From Aliiroseovarius sp. PrR006 (GTDB taxonomy: Bacteria > Pseudomonadota > Alphaproteobacteria > Rhodobacterales > Rhodobacteraceae), in contig NZ_JAAGOY010000007.1 of NCBI RefSeq assembly GCF_010500215.1, forward strand, positions 776,501 to 840,500: a stretch of 64,000 nucleotides of DNA, in the 5' to 3' direction. The position numbers and the translations under genes were made by a program. The notes beneath the pieces were generated by a model. That model did not search any database. It saw only the letters and a list, made by a program, of their open reading frames with translations, and was not told the DNA's origin. Below are positions 17,695 to 26,411 of this stretch, piece after piece. Position 1 is the stretch's first letter, and every line of letters begins with the position of its first letter.

Positions 17695-18270
17695 ATGAAA
17701 AAACTCATTCTCGCGACCATGGTCGTGGCGTTCGTGGCGTCATGTGGCGGTGGCTCCAAGGCTCCGCGCAATCTGGACAATGCGTGCAGTATCGTGCGCC
17801 AGCAGCCCAAGATTTTGCGTGCCATGAAAAAGACCGAACGGAAATGGAATATCCCCGTTCACGTCCAGATGGCGATCGTCTATCAGGAATCGAAATTCGT
17901 GCATGATGCACGCACGCCGGTAAAATACGTGTTGGGTGTGCTACCGATGGGACGCCAAAGCTCGGCCTATGGCTATGCGCAGGCGTTGGACGGCACATGG
18001 AAAGAATACCAGCGGGCCGAAGGTGGCCGCGGTGCCAAGCGGACCAGCATTCAGGACGCGACGGATTTCATGGGCTGGTACATGACCAAAACGAACGAGG
18101 TCACGGGCATCCCGCTACATGATGCGCGCAACCAGTATCTGGCCTATCACGAGGGCCGCACCGGCTATCTGCGTGGCAGCTACAAGTCGAAATCCTGGTT
18201 GGTACGTGTAGCGGACGAGGTCGCAAGCCGGTCGATCATGTATCAAATCCAGCTGGCAAACTGCCGCTAA
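17695..18270 (+). CDS. Transglycosylase SLT-domain lipoprotein
   Basis: A 191-residue predicted lipoprotein. The signal peptide ends in FVASC, giving a lipidated Cys17. The mature part is a soluble-lytic-transglycosylase-like domain: MAIVYQESKF (residues about 59-68) with the likely catalytic Glu66, SSAYGYAQALDGTW (about 93-106) and YLAYHEGRTGY near residue 148. It should cut or bind peptidoglycan at the membrane. It runs convergently towards lolA, with a shared terminator between them. Activity is not certain, since the domain is short. Confidence 0.83.
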   Translation: MKKLILATMVVAFVASCGGGSKAPRNLDNACSIVRQQPKILRAMKKTERKWNIPVHVQMAIVYQESKFVHDARTPVKYVLGVLPMGRQSSAYGYAQALDGTWKEYQRAEGGRGAKRTSIQDATDFMGWYMTKTNEVTGIPLHDARNQYLAYHEGRTGYLRGSYKSKSWLVRVADEVASRSIMYQIQLANCR

Positions 18271-18278
18271 GACAGCGT

Positions 18279-18301
18279 CTGACCCGGCATTCCCGGGTCA
18301 G
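18279..18301. terminator. Bidirectional terminator between the SLT lipoprotein gene and lolA
   Basis: CTGACCCGG and CCGGGTCAG form a perfect 9-bp stem with a 5-base loop. It is followed by ATTTTCCGTTTT on the plus strand, so it terminates the lipoprotein gene. It also lies just past the stop of lolA on the other strand. Confidence 0.85.
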
Positions 18302-18317
18302 ATTTTCCGTTTTGCGC

Positions 18318-18923
18318 TTAGTTGCGCGACCGTTTGTTGATCGCAGCGGTGATCGAAAACAGCGATGCGCGAAGGTCCATACCCTTCTCAAGCCCGCCCA
18401 AAAGAACGGTCGTTTGCGACCCGGCATTGTCCGTGATTACCCACTGGCGCAGCTCGGTCGGGTTTGCGGTGAACTTCAGCTCGATCGTCCCGACCTCGGG
18501 GTTCTCGGGATCTTGCGCCACAACCGTTGTGGCCGTCCCATCATAGTTGTGACCCACCACCATATTGGCCTGACCCAAATTCACATTGCGCGCCAGAATC
18601 AGGTTCAACGGCGTGCGTTTCAGCGGATATTGCTGCGGGCCTGCGTTGGACTTCCCATCAAAGATCGCGACCTGCGATCCGCCCGCCACGACCAGCGCAT
18701 CCATCGGAGGGTTATATTCAAAGCGCGCGCGCCCGGGACGCTTCAGATAGATCGTCCCGGTCGAAATCGTGCCGTCATCATTGATCTGGGTGAACTGCGA
18801 TTTCGCGGTGCTGAGACCGTTCAGATAATTGGAAATCGCGTTCAGGCTGATCTTTTCGGCCTGAGCCGGAAGCGCCGTGGCCATTAGGGCCAATGCGGCG
18901 AAAGTCATACGCAAGGGGGTCAT
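18318..18923 (-). CDS. lolA: Outer-membrane lipoprotein carrier protein LolA
   Basis: A 201-residue periplasmic protein with a Sec signal peptide cut after ATALPAQA (residue about 22). The mature part shows the LolA pattern: a helix LNAISNYLNGLSTAKSQFTQ, then GTIYLKRPGRARFEYNPP and the strand GGSQVAIFD. LolA carries lipoproteins from LolCDE to LolB or the outer membrane. Its neighbourhood beside ftsK is common in alphaproteobacteria. A long stem-loop lies in the leader just upstream of the start. Confidence 0.92.
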   Translation of the reverse strand: MTPLRMTFAALALMATALPAQAEKISLNAISNYLNGLSTAKSQFTQINDDGTISTGTIYLKRPGRARFEYNPPMDALVVAGGSQVAIFDGKSNAGPQQYPLKRTPLNLILARNVNLGQANMVVGHNYDGTATTVVAQDPENPEVGTIELKFTANPTELRQWVITDNAGSQTTVLLGGLEKGMDLRASLFSITAAINKRSRN

Positions 18924-18935
18924 TCATCCTACCTT

Positions 18936-18991
18936 TACTGCTCGGGCGTACTCTATCCCGTTTGATACGAGGATATTAAGCCCGAACAGTA
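18936..18991 (-). promoter_or_regulatory. Long stem-loop in the lolA leader
   Basis: Arms at 18936-18947 and 18980-18991 pair over 12 bp, with a single G-U wobble on the minus strand, around a 32-base loop. It ends 13 bases before the lolA ATG and next to its AGG ribosome site. No T-run follows, so it is more likely a regulatory hairpin or operator than a terminator. Confidence 0.5.
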
Positions 18992-19027
18992 GATGATAGG
19001 CGATAACGCGCCTTTCAAGATGGGCGG

Positions 19028-19375
19028 TTACTCGATAACCGCGGCGGTCACGATCACTTCGACCTTGTGGCCCGGGGTAGCCAGTTCAGCCGAGCCGGTG
19101 GCGCGGGCAGGCGCGTGACCCTTGGGCACCCAAGCGTCCCAGGCCGAATTCATCTCGGCGAAGTCTTTCATGTCGGCCATCCAGATGATCGCCTGCAGCA
19201 TGTGCTTGGTCGAGGATCCTGCTTCGTCCAGCAGCTTTTCGACCTGCTCAAGACATTCGCGGGTCTGCTCGGCCACGCTGTTGCCGGGCGTGCCGACCTG
19301 ACCGGCCAGATAGACGACGCCCTTATGGGTGACGCTTTGGCTCATTCGGTCGGTTGTGTGACGACGTTGAATCAT
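19028..19375 (-). CDS. RidA-family (YjgF) protein
   Basis: A 115-residue RidA-fold protein, with the N-terminal VTHKGVVYLAGQVG, the middle QTRECLEQVEKLLDEAGSS and the C-terminal PARATGSAELATPGHKVEV. The usual catalytic arginine of RidA (in the segment just before PARA in E. coli, RxxxxxxxLP) is matched only by the arginine of PARATG, so imine deaminase activity is likely but not certain. It lies between ftsK and lolA on the same strand. GAGG is 7 bases before ATG 19375. It may act on imine intermediates from PLP enzymes such as the aminotransferase encoded upstream. Confidence 0.85.
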   Translation of the reverse strand: MIQRRHTTDRMSQSVTHKGVVYLAGQVGTPGNSVAEQTRECLEQVEKLLDEAGSSTKHMLQAIIWMADMKDFAEMNSAWDAWVPKGHAPARATGSAELATPGHKVEVIVTAAVIE

Positions 19376-19459
19376 GGGTTTGCCTCAGTTTTATTGTCGT
19401 TGAAGGAACACGCCGCCCCGCACGGGACGACGCAGACCGGATCGTTGTCCGGGTTTGGT

Positions 19460-22384
19460 TTACTGCTGTTCGGGGATCAGAATTTCGCGTTTTCCAACAT
19501 GGTTTGATGCGGAAACAAGACCTTCGTCTTCCATCTGTTCGACCAAACGCGCGGCCTTGTTATAGCCGATGCCCAGTTTGCGCTGGATGTAGGACGTCGA
19601 GCATTTGCGATCCTTGATCACAATTCCCACGGCCTGATCGTACAGCGCATCTTCGCCGTTGGTGTTGCCGCCGGTGTTCAGCCCCAGAACCGCGTCGATA
19701 TTGTCGGCCTTGTCTTCCGACGGGCCATCCGACACGCCGCCCACATATTCGGGTGGACCGAAGCTTTTCAGATAGGTGACGATTTCTTCGACTTCCTCGT
19801 CCGACACGAACGGGCCGTGGACGCGGGTGATCTTGGAGCCGCCCGCCATATACAGCATGTCGCCCATGCCCAGAAGCTGCTCGGCGCCTTGCTCGCCCAG
19901 AATGGTGCGACTGTCGACTTTCGAGGTCACCTGGAACGAAATCCGGGTGGGGAAGTTGGCCTTGATCGTGCCGGTGATCACGTCAACCGACGGGCGCTGC
20001 GTGGCCATGATGATGTGAATGCCGGATGCACGCGCCATCTGGGCCAGACGCTGAATACAGGCCTCGATTTCCTTGCCGGCGACCATCATCAGGTCGGCCA
20101 TTTCATCGACCACGACGACGATGAAGGGCAGTTTTTCGGGGGCGAATTCCTCGGTCTCAAAGATGGGTTCGCCGGTATCGTCGTCAAAGCCCGTCTGAAC
20201 GGTGCGCTCGAACATCTCGCCTTTGGCCAGTGTGTCGGCGACGCGGCTGTTATAGCCTTCGATGTTGCGCACGCCCATTTTGGACATCTTGCGATACCGC
20301 TCTTCCATCTCGCCCACGACCCATTTCAGGGCAACGACCGCCTTTTTCGGGTCGGTCACAACAGGCGATAGCAGGTGCGGGATGCCGTCATAGACGGACA
20401 GTTCCAGCATCTTCGGGTCAATCATGATCATCCGGCAGTCTTCCGGCGTCAGTTTGTAAAGCAATGACATGATCATGGTGTTGATGGCCACGGATTTACC
20501 CGAGCCGGTGGTCCCTGCGATCAGCAAGTGAGGCATCTTGGCAAGGTTCGCCACTACGGGTTCACCGCCGATATCCTTGCCCAGCGCCAGCGGAAGGCGG
20601 TGGTTGCCGTCGCCGAAATCGCGGGTCGAGAGGATCTCGCGGAAGGACACCATTTCTCGGCGCTCGTTTGGCAGTTCGATCCCGATGACCGAGCGGCCGG
20701 GCACGGTCGACACACGGGCCGACAGGGCCGACATTGAACGGGCGATGTCGTCAGCCAGACCGATGACGCGGCTGGCTTTCAGGCCGGGCGCGGGCTCAAG
20801 TTCGTACATGGTGACGACGGGGCCGGGGCGGACCGATACGATTTCGCCCTTCACGCCATAGTCATCCAGAACGGTTTCCAGCATCCGCGCGTTTTCTTCC
20901 AGCGCTTCATCAGACAGAACATGACGCTCGATCGTGGCTGGGTTGGCCAGCAGGTTCAGCGGCGGAAGCTCGTATCCCGGATGGGAATCGTCGAATTTCA
21001 GCGCGGGCTGGGCTTCGGCCTTCGCGCGGGTCGACGGCTGAGTCGGTTTCTTCGGCGGATGCTGCACAACCTTCTTGGCAGGCTGGGTAAAGCCCGAGTG
21101 CTGCGGAGTATAAACGCGGGCCTCGGGTTCTGCGGACGGGGCCATCAGATCCTCGACGATCATGTCGTCATCCTCGGCCAGCTCAGCCATCGGCGCTTCG
21201 ACCATCGGGGCCATATACGGGTCTTCCATCGGCACCGCCATGTCCGGCTCGGCGGGCATCGACGTGTCCAAGATCATCGGATCGGGGCTGCGACGGTGAC
21301 GCGATACGGCACGCTCCAACGGAGGCTCGGCGCGCATTGGGTTGGCAATAGGCATATCACGCGAACGGTTCTTCAAGGCCGAGGCGATCTTGGCGCGAAT
21401 ACGATCTTCACCGCCCAATTCGTCCGGGATCTCGCCCTCAAAAACGGCGGGCTCTACCAGTTCTGGCTCGGGCTCGACATTACGGCGCATCAGGGATGCC
21501 AGCAGGCCCTGCTTTTGCGGCGCGGGGGCGGGTTCGTCGTGAATAACAGCTTCAGGTGCGCCGTGCATTGGCGGTTCTGGGCGCAGCACACGCGCGGTGC
21601 GCAGGGGCGGCGGGGACGAGAATTCTTCCTCGAACAGTTCTTGGTATTCTTCCTGCGCTTGCTGCTGCTCCTTGCGGGCCGCGTACCGGTCCTGCATGTG
21701 GCGTGCCGTGGCGGCTGCGCCAGTGGCCGCACCTTTGGCACCCTTCCCCATCAGGGACACGACGCCCGCATAGGTCATGATGACACCCACGACTAAGAAA
21801 TGGCCGATGCGTTTCAGTTCGACCCGGTCCAGTCCAACGACGAACATGGTCATTGCGATAGCGGCGATAGCGGCGATCACCGACATGGCTTTCAAGCCGG
21901 CGCCGGCGCTGACCGGCAGGGCCGACAGCAGCGCACCCAGCACGGTGTCGCCGAACAGACCGCCCAGACCAAAGGAATGAGTCCAACCCGCGCCCGGCAC
22001 CAAAGTCGATGCATAGACCGAACACAGCGCCACAGCGATCGGCGCGAAAATCAGGCGCCCAACGGCGCGCTCTTCCCCGAAATGGAAGGTCATGCGCAAG
22101 CCCCAGACCACAAGGATCAACGGCAGCGCCCACGACCCAAGGCCCGCAATGACAGACAGGGGCGAGGCGATAAAGGCACCAATCCGGCCTAGCGCGTTCT
22201 GCGCAGGCGTATCGGTCGCCGACATCCAGCCCGGATCTTCGGGCGAATAGCTTCCAAGGATCAGCGCGATCACGATGCCAAGGGCGATCAGTCCGATGCC
22301 CAAAAGTTCTTTGCCGCGTCGTTCCAACACCGCTTGCGTGGTGCTGTCAAAGATCGGATCCCGTTGTTTCGCCTGATACGCCAT
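19460..22384 (-). CDS. ftsK: DNA translocase FtsK
   Basis: A 974-residue division protein. The N-terminal about 200 residues hold four membrane segments that place it at the septum. A Pro/Glu-rich linker (about 230-480) follows. The motor has Walker A GTTGSGKS near residue 620 and Walker [12 protein letters not shown] near 760. The C-terminal gamma winged helix (about 905-970, [20 protein letters not shown]) reads KOPS sites. It segregates chromosome termini and activates XerCD at dif. GAGG lies 4 bases before ATG 22384, only 12 bases from the aminotransferase stop, so the two are probably cotranscribed. Confidence 0.97.
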   Translation of the reverse strand: MAYQAKQRDPIFDSTTQAVLERRGKELLGIGLIALGIVIALILGSYSPEDPGWMSATDTPAQNALGRIGAFIASPLSVIAGLGSWALPLILVVWGLRMTFHFGEERAVGRLIFAPIAVALCSVYASTLVPGAGWTHSFGLGGLFGDTVLGALLSALPVSAGAGLKAMSVIAAIAAIAMTMFVVGLDRVELKRIGHFLVVGVIMTYAGVVSLMGKGAKGAATGAAATARHMQDRYAARKEQQQAQEEYQELFEEEFSSPPPLRTARVLRPEPPMHGAPEAVIHDEPAPAPQKQGLLASLMRRNVEPEPELVEPAVFEGEIPDELGGEDRIRAKIASALKNRSRDMPIANPMRAEPPLERAVSRHRRSPDPMILDTSMPAEPDMAVPMEDPYMAPMVEAPMAELAEDDDMIVEDLMAPSAEPEARVYTPQHSGFTQPAKKVVQHPPKKPTQPSTRAKAEAQPALKFDDSHPGYELPPLNLLANPATIERHVLSDEALEENARMLETVLDDYGVKGEIVSVRPGPVVTMYELEPAPGLKASRVIGLADDIARSMSALSARVSTVPGRSVIGIELPNERREMVSFREILSTRDFGDGNHRLPLALGKDIGGEPVVANLAKMPHLLIAGTTGSGKSVAINTMIMSLLYKLTPEDCRMIMIDPKMLELSVYDGIPHLLSPVVTDPKKAVVALKWVVGEMEERYRKMSKMGVRNIEGYNSRVADTLAKGEMFERTVQTGFDDDTGEPIFETEEFAPEKLPFIVVVVDEMADLMMVAGKEIEACIQRLAQMARASGIHIIMATQRPSVDVITGTIKANFPTRISFQVTSKVDSRTILGEQGAEQLLGMGDMLYMAGGSKITRVHGPFVSDEEVEEIVTYLKSFGPPEYVGGVSDGPSEDKADNIDAVLGLNTGGNTNGEDALYDQAVGIVIKDRKCSTSYIQRKLGIGYNKAARLVEQMEDEGLVSASNHVGKREILIPEQQ

Positions 22385-22396
22385 ACCACCTCGTCC

Positions 22397-23578
22397 TTAC
22401 TTGTACAGACCGTCGCGGATCTGGATCAGACCACGCGTCATGTCTTCTTTTGGGGCCACCATTGCGACCCGGATGAACCCCTTGCCGGGGTTTTCTTCAT
22501 TCACGTCCCGCGACAGATACGCGCCGGGCAAAACCCGCACGCCAGTCTCGGTCCACATTTTCATTGCGGCCGCTTCACCGTCCTCGACGGGCAACCATAG
22601 GAAAAAGCCAGCTTCCGGGGGCCTGTACCCCGGAACGCCTGCAAAGATCTCGTCCGCGATGGCGTACTTCTCTTGGTACAGTCGGCGGTTCTCGATCACG
22701 TGGTCTTCGTCGGTCCACGCCCGCTCGGCCACGCGCTGCAGCGGCAGAGGTAAAGGCGCGCCGGCATAGGCGCGCAGCTGGCGCACCCGTTTGATGCTTT
22801 CGGGGCCACCCGCCACAAAGCCAGAGCGTAGGCCCGGCAGGTTCGAGCGCTTCGACAGCGAATGGAAAATCGTCACGCGTTCCGGATCTGCACCGCCTTC
22901 GCGCGCAACCTCAAGCGCGCCGGGGGGCGGCGTGTCGCGATAGATCTCAGAGTAACACTCATCCGCGAAAATCTTGAAATCATACTTCTCGGCCAGCGCG
23001 ATCAGGTTCGCCCAGTAGTCGCGATCCGCCACGGCGCCTTGCGGGTTAGTGGGGGAACAGATGAAAGCGACCTCGGTCCGGTTCAGGATCTCGGGCGGAA
23101 GTTTCGAATAGTCGGGCAGGAAGTTGTTATCTGGCGTCGCGGGCAGAAACACGGGTTCCGCACCGACGGTCACGGCGGCAACGGCGTAGACCTGATAAAA
23201 CGGGTTCGGGATCAAAACGACAGGCTTTTCGCCGCGCGACGTCTGTTCGGGGCAGAGCGCGATCAACGCATTGAACAGACCTTCGCGGGTGCCGTTCAGC
23301 GCCATGATTTGATCGTTGGGGACATCCACGCCATAGCGCCGATCCAGCCAGCCGGAAATCGCATCCAGCAGCTCGGGCGCACCGTCATTGGGTGGATATT
23401 TTGCAAATCCATCAACGGCTTGGGCCAGAATTTCAGGAACCCAGCTGGGGAAAGGATGCTTGGGCTCGCCAATGGTCATATGCATGACTTCACCCCCCGG
23501 CGCATGAGCGTCGAGAAGGGTCCGCAAACGCGGGAATGCATACTCGGGCAAGCCGGAATACCGCTCGGGAAACGTCAT
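22397..23578 (-). CDS. PLP-dependent aminotransferase, class I/II
   Basis: A 393-residue fold-type I aminotransferase. PLP is expected to form a Schiff base with the lysine of FHSLSKRSNLPGLRSGF (near residue 238), and the arginine of that segment (RSGF) binds the substrate carboxylate. ICSPTNPQGAV near residue 180 and FADECYSEIY near residue 213 are the other PLP-contact motifs. Related proteins are annotated as succinyldiaminopimelate or LL-diaminopimelate aminotransferase; the sequence alone does not fix the substrate. It lies directly upstream of ftsK. Confidence 0.88.
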   Translation of the reverse strand: MTFPERYSGLPEYAFPRLRTLLDAHAPGGEVMHMTIGEPKHPFPSWVPEILAQAVDGFAKYPPNDGAPELLDAISGWLDRRYGVDVPNDQIMALNGTREGLFNALIALCPEQTSRGEKPVVLIPNPFYQVYAVAAVTVGAEPVFLPATPDNNFLPDYSKLPPEILNRTEVAFICSPTNPQGAVADRDYWANLIALAEKYDFKIFADECYSEIYRDTPPPGALEVAREGGADPERVTIFHSLSKRSNLPGLRSGFVAGGPESIKRVRQLRAYAGAPLPLPLQRVAERAWTDEDHVIENRRLYQEKYAIADEIFAGVPGYRPPEAGFFLWLPVEDGEAAAMKMWTETGVRVLPGAYLSRDVNEENPGKGFIRVAMVAPKEDMTRGLIQIRDGLYK

Positions 23579-23708
23579 TGGAACGTCTTTATACTGCCTC
23601 AGTTTTCGGGATCATGTCGCCCCGTTACCGATGACGATAGCCTGCAAATCCCGGCTGGTCCAGAAATTCGCCGTAAAAATCGACGCTTGGAGGGTGCAGT
23701 TGTGGCTT

Positions 23709-25037
23709 TTAGGACAACACGGCTTCGCAGGCAGCGCCAAGGCGCAGCAGACGTTCTTCGCCCATCGGTGCGCCCAGAAGCATGATCCCGGTCGAGGGCA
23801 GGCCTGTTGGCAGGCTCAGCCCACAGAGGCCCAGCAGGTTACCAATCCGCGTGTTGCGCAGCGCCCAGAGGTTTTCTTCGACGTAATAGTCATGGTCCGA
23901 CATCAGCCGATCCACATTGGGCGGCATAATGGCCGAGGTCGGCAGGACCACCGCGTCATACCCGGCGATTTCCGACAGGAATTCGGCGCGGATTTCGTCA
24001 AGCCGCTGCCACGCCGCAACAAAATCTATGCCCGAGAAACTCGCCCCCGCCATGAACCGCTCGCGGATTTCGTCGAACATCAACTCGGGCTGGGCGTCGA
24101 TTTCGGCGCGCCACGTGGCGTAGGCCTCGGTGGTGAACAGAACGCCAGACATGGCCAGCGCCTCGTCCACGATCGGAAGGTGCAGACGTTTGACCGTCGC
24201 GCCGCCGTCCATGATGCGGCCCAACGCGCTGTCGAATCCTGCCAGCGGTTCGTCCCGGCAGCCCTCGAACCCGTTTTCCAGCACCAGAAGGCGGGTGCCC
24301 TTCAAGGATGCCCCGCGCAGATCGGCGGGTGCGCCGCCTTCTAGCGTGGCCAGCATTAGGGCCGCGTCTTCGACGGTGCGGCACAGGGGGCCGACCGTGT
24401 CAAAGCTGTCCACCAAGGGCACCACGCCTTTCAGCGACACCCGGCCCGAGGTTGTCTTCAACCCCACAAGATCATTCCACGCGGACGGGATCCGTACCGA
24501 TCCCCCCGTGTCCGAGCCGATCCCACACGGAGCCAATCCAAACGCCACCGAGGTCGCCGCCCCGGACGAGCTTCCGCCCGACACGGCGTCATGGTCGTTT
24601 ACACAAGGGCTGGTCGCGGTGATGGGGTTCAAGCCAAGGCCCGAAAAGGCAAGCTCGCTCATATGCGTCTTGCCCAGACAAATCATCCCGGCTGCGGTGG
24701 CGTTGCGCAGAACCTCGGCGTCTTGATCCGGAACGCGGTCTTTTAGCAATGCCGAACCGGCTTCGGTCGCCGTGCCAGCTGTGTCGAACAAGTCTTTCCA
24801 GCTGATTGGCACACCGTCAAGAAGACCCAAACGTTGCCCAATACGGGCACGCTCGGACGCCGCGCGGGCCTCGGACAGGGCACGTTCTTCGGTCAGTCGG
24901 GCATAGATGCGGTCGCCAAACGGATGCGCCTTGATGGCGTCCAGATAGGTGCGCGTCAGGTCCACCGGATCAATCTCGCCTTTGGCGATGCCCCGGCCCA
25001 GATCGGCCATGCTCATGGTCAGCCACGCGTTGCTCAT
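23709..25037 (-). CDS. Amidase signature family protein
   Basis: 442 residues from ATG 25037, with GGAGG 5 bases upstream. The open frame continues upstream but overlaps the divergent hydroxylase gene. It has the Ser-Ser-Lys catalytic triad: the lysine in ISWKDLFDTAG (near residue 85), and GGSSSGAATSVAFGLAP, then GSDTGGSVRIPSA (about 155-185). These enzymes hydrolyse amide bonds; relatives include GatA and indoleacetamide hydrolase. No gatC or gatB gene is adjacent, so a role in tRNA amidation is unlikely. Confidence 0.88.
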   Translation of the reverse strand: MSNAWLTMSMADLGRGIAKGEIDPVDLTRTYLDAIKAHPFGDRIYARLTEERALSEARAASERARIGQRLGLLDGVPISWKDLFDTAGTATEAGSALLKDRVPDQDAEVLRNATAAGMICLGKTHMSELAFSGLGLNPITATSPCVNDHDAVSGGSSSGAATSVAFGLAPCGIGSDTGGSVRIPSAWNDLVGLKTTSGRVSLKGVVPLVDSFDTVGPLCRTVEDAALMLATLEGGAPADLRGASLKGTRLLVLENGFEGCRDEPLAGFDSALGRIMDGGATVKRLHLPIVDEALAMSGVLFTTEAYATWRAEIDAQPELMFDEIRERFMAGASFSGIDFVAAWQRLDEIRAEFLSEIAGYDAVVLPTSAIMPPNVDRLMSDHDYYVEENLWALRNTRIGNLLGLCGLSLPTGLPSTGIMLLGAPMGEERLLRLGAACEAVLS

Positions 25038-25122
25038 CCCAGCCTCCGTTTTTCGTGTTCGATGGACGGTAACGACAGGACGACGCATGGACAATCCCAA
25101 ACAGCGGGGGCAGAAAGAGGGT

Positions 25123-26349
25123 ATGAAACATGATGCCGATATCCTGATCGTGGGCGGAGGCCTGAACGGCCCGGCCCTTGCGCTGGCCTTAGGGGACACT
25201 GGGTTCAAGGTGACCATGATAGACGCGTTGCCGAAGGGCGCACGCGGGGGCGATGACTTTGACGGGCGCGGTTATGCGCTGGCCTTGGCGTCGCAACGGT
25301 TGCTGGTTGCCCTTGGCGTCTGGCCGCAAGTCTCGGAACACGCGCAGCCGCTTCTGGACATCCGCATTTCCGATGGCCGCCCCGGCGAAGGCCCCGGCCC
25401 GTTCGTGTTGGAATTTGACCACGCCGAGATCGACGAAGGCCCGATGGGGTATATGGTCGAGGATCGCTTCCTGTCCCGCGCCTTCTTGGACGCGGTCGAG
25501 GCGCACCCAAATGTCACTCTGATTGATCAGGATACGGTGGTGGATCAGACCATCGAACCGGCCTCGGTCACGTTAGAGCTGGCCTCAGGCAAAACTCTGA
25601 CCGGTCGCATGGTCGTGGGTTGCGACGGGCGCAGATCCGGCACCGGCGAACGCGCGGGCATCAAACGGCACGGGCATGATTACGGGCAGACCTCGTTGGT
25701 TTGCGCAATTGATCACGAGTTACCGCATAATGGTGTGGCGCATCAGTTCTTCATGCCCGCTGGCCCCTTGGCGATCCTGCCGCTTCCGGGCAACCAATGC
25801 TCGATCGTCTGGACCGAAACCCATGACGAGGCCGCGCGGATTCACGCGCTGGACGACGAAGGCTATCTGGAAGAACTTCGCCCGCGCTTTGGCTCGTTCC
25901 TGGGTGAGATCAGCCTGGCAGGCAAGCGCTTCACCTATCCGCTGAACCTGACGGTGGCGAACAGCTTCATCGCTGATCGGCTGGCCTTGGTGGGCGACGC
26001 GGCACACGGAATGCACCCGATTGCAGGACAAGGTCTGAATGCTGGTCTGAAAGACGTGGCTGCGCTGGCCGAGGTTCTGACACTTGCCCGTCGTCGCGGT
26101 GAAGACATCGGCCGCCTTGATGTGCTGGAGCGCTATCAACAGTGGCGCCGCTGGGACGTGTCGCAGATGGTGATGATGACCGAGGCGACCAACCGTCTGT
26201 TCTCGAACGACAATCCGATCCTGCGCGTCGCCCGCGACATCGGGCTGGGGGCGGTGAACGCCATGCCCGGTCTGCGCCGCAACTTCATCCGCGAGGCCGC
26301 TGGCCTGACCGGCGACCTGCCGCGCCTTTTGCAGGGCCGCCAGATCTGA
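25123..26349 (+). CDS. UbiH/UbiF/Coq6-family FAD-dependent hydroxylase
   Basis: 408 residues from ATG 25123; an alternative ATG at 25087 with AGGA upstream would add 12 residues. The FAD-binding N-terminus is DILIVGGGLNGPALALALG. The signature GDAAHGMHPIAGQGLNAG near residue 290 is that of ubiquinone-biosynthesis hydroxylases. It should hydroxylate the benzene ring of a ubiquinone precursor, at a position the sequence cannot settle. It is divergent from the amidase gene and 62 bases before the sulfatase gene. Confidence 0.87.
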   Translation: MKHDADILIVGGGLNGPALALALGDTGFKVTMIDALPKGARGGDDFDGRGYALALASQRLLVALGVWPQVSEHAQPLLDIRISDGRPGEGPGPFVLEFDHAEIDEGPMGYMVEDRFLSRAFLDAVEAHPNVTLIDQDTVVDQTIEPASVTLELASGKTLTGRMVVGCDGRRSGTGERAGIKRHGHDYGQTSLVCAIDHELPHNGVAHQFFMPAGPLAILPLPGNQCSIVWTETHDEAARIHALDDEGYLEELRPRFGSFLGEISLAGKRFTYPLNLTVANSFIADRLALVGDAAHGMHPIAGQGLNAGLKDVAALAEVLTLARRRGEDIGRLDVLERYQQWRRWDVSQMVMMTEATNRLFSNDNPILRVARDIGLGAVNAMPGLRRNFIREAAGLTGDLPRLLQGRQI

Positions 26350-26411
26350 TCGGCCATTGCTGATCGGCCTCCCCTGCCCTACCGTGCCGTAAACGTCATG
26401 GGAGGACAGGC

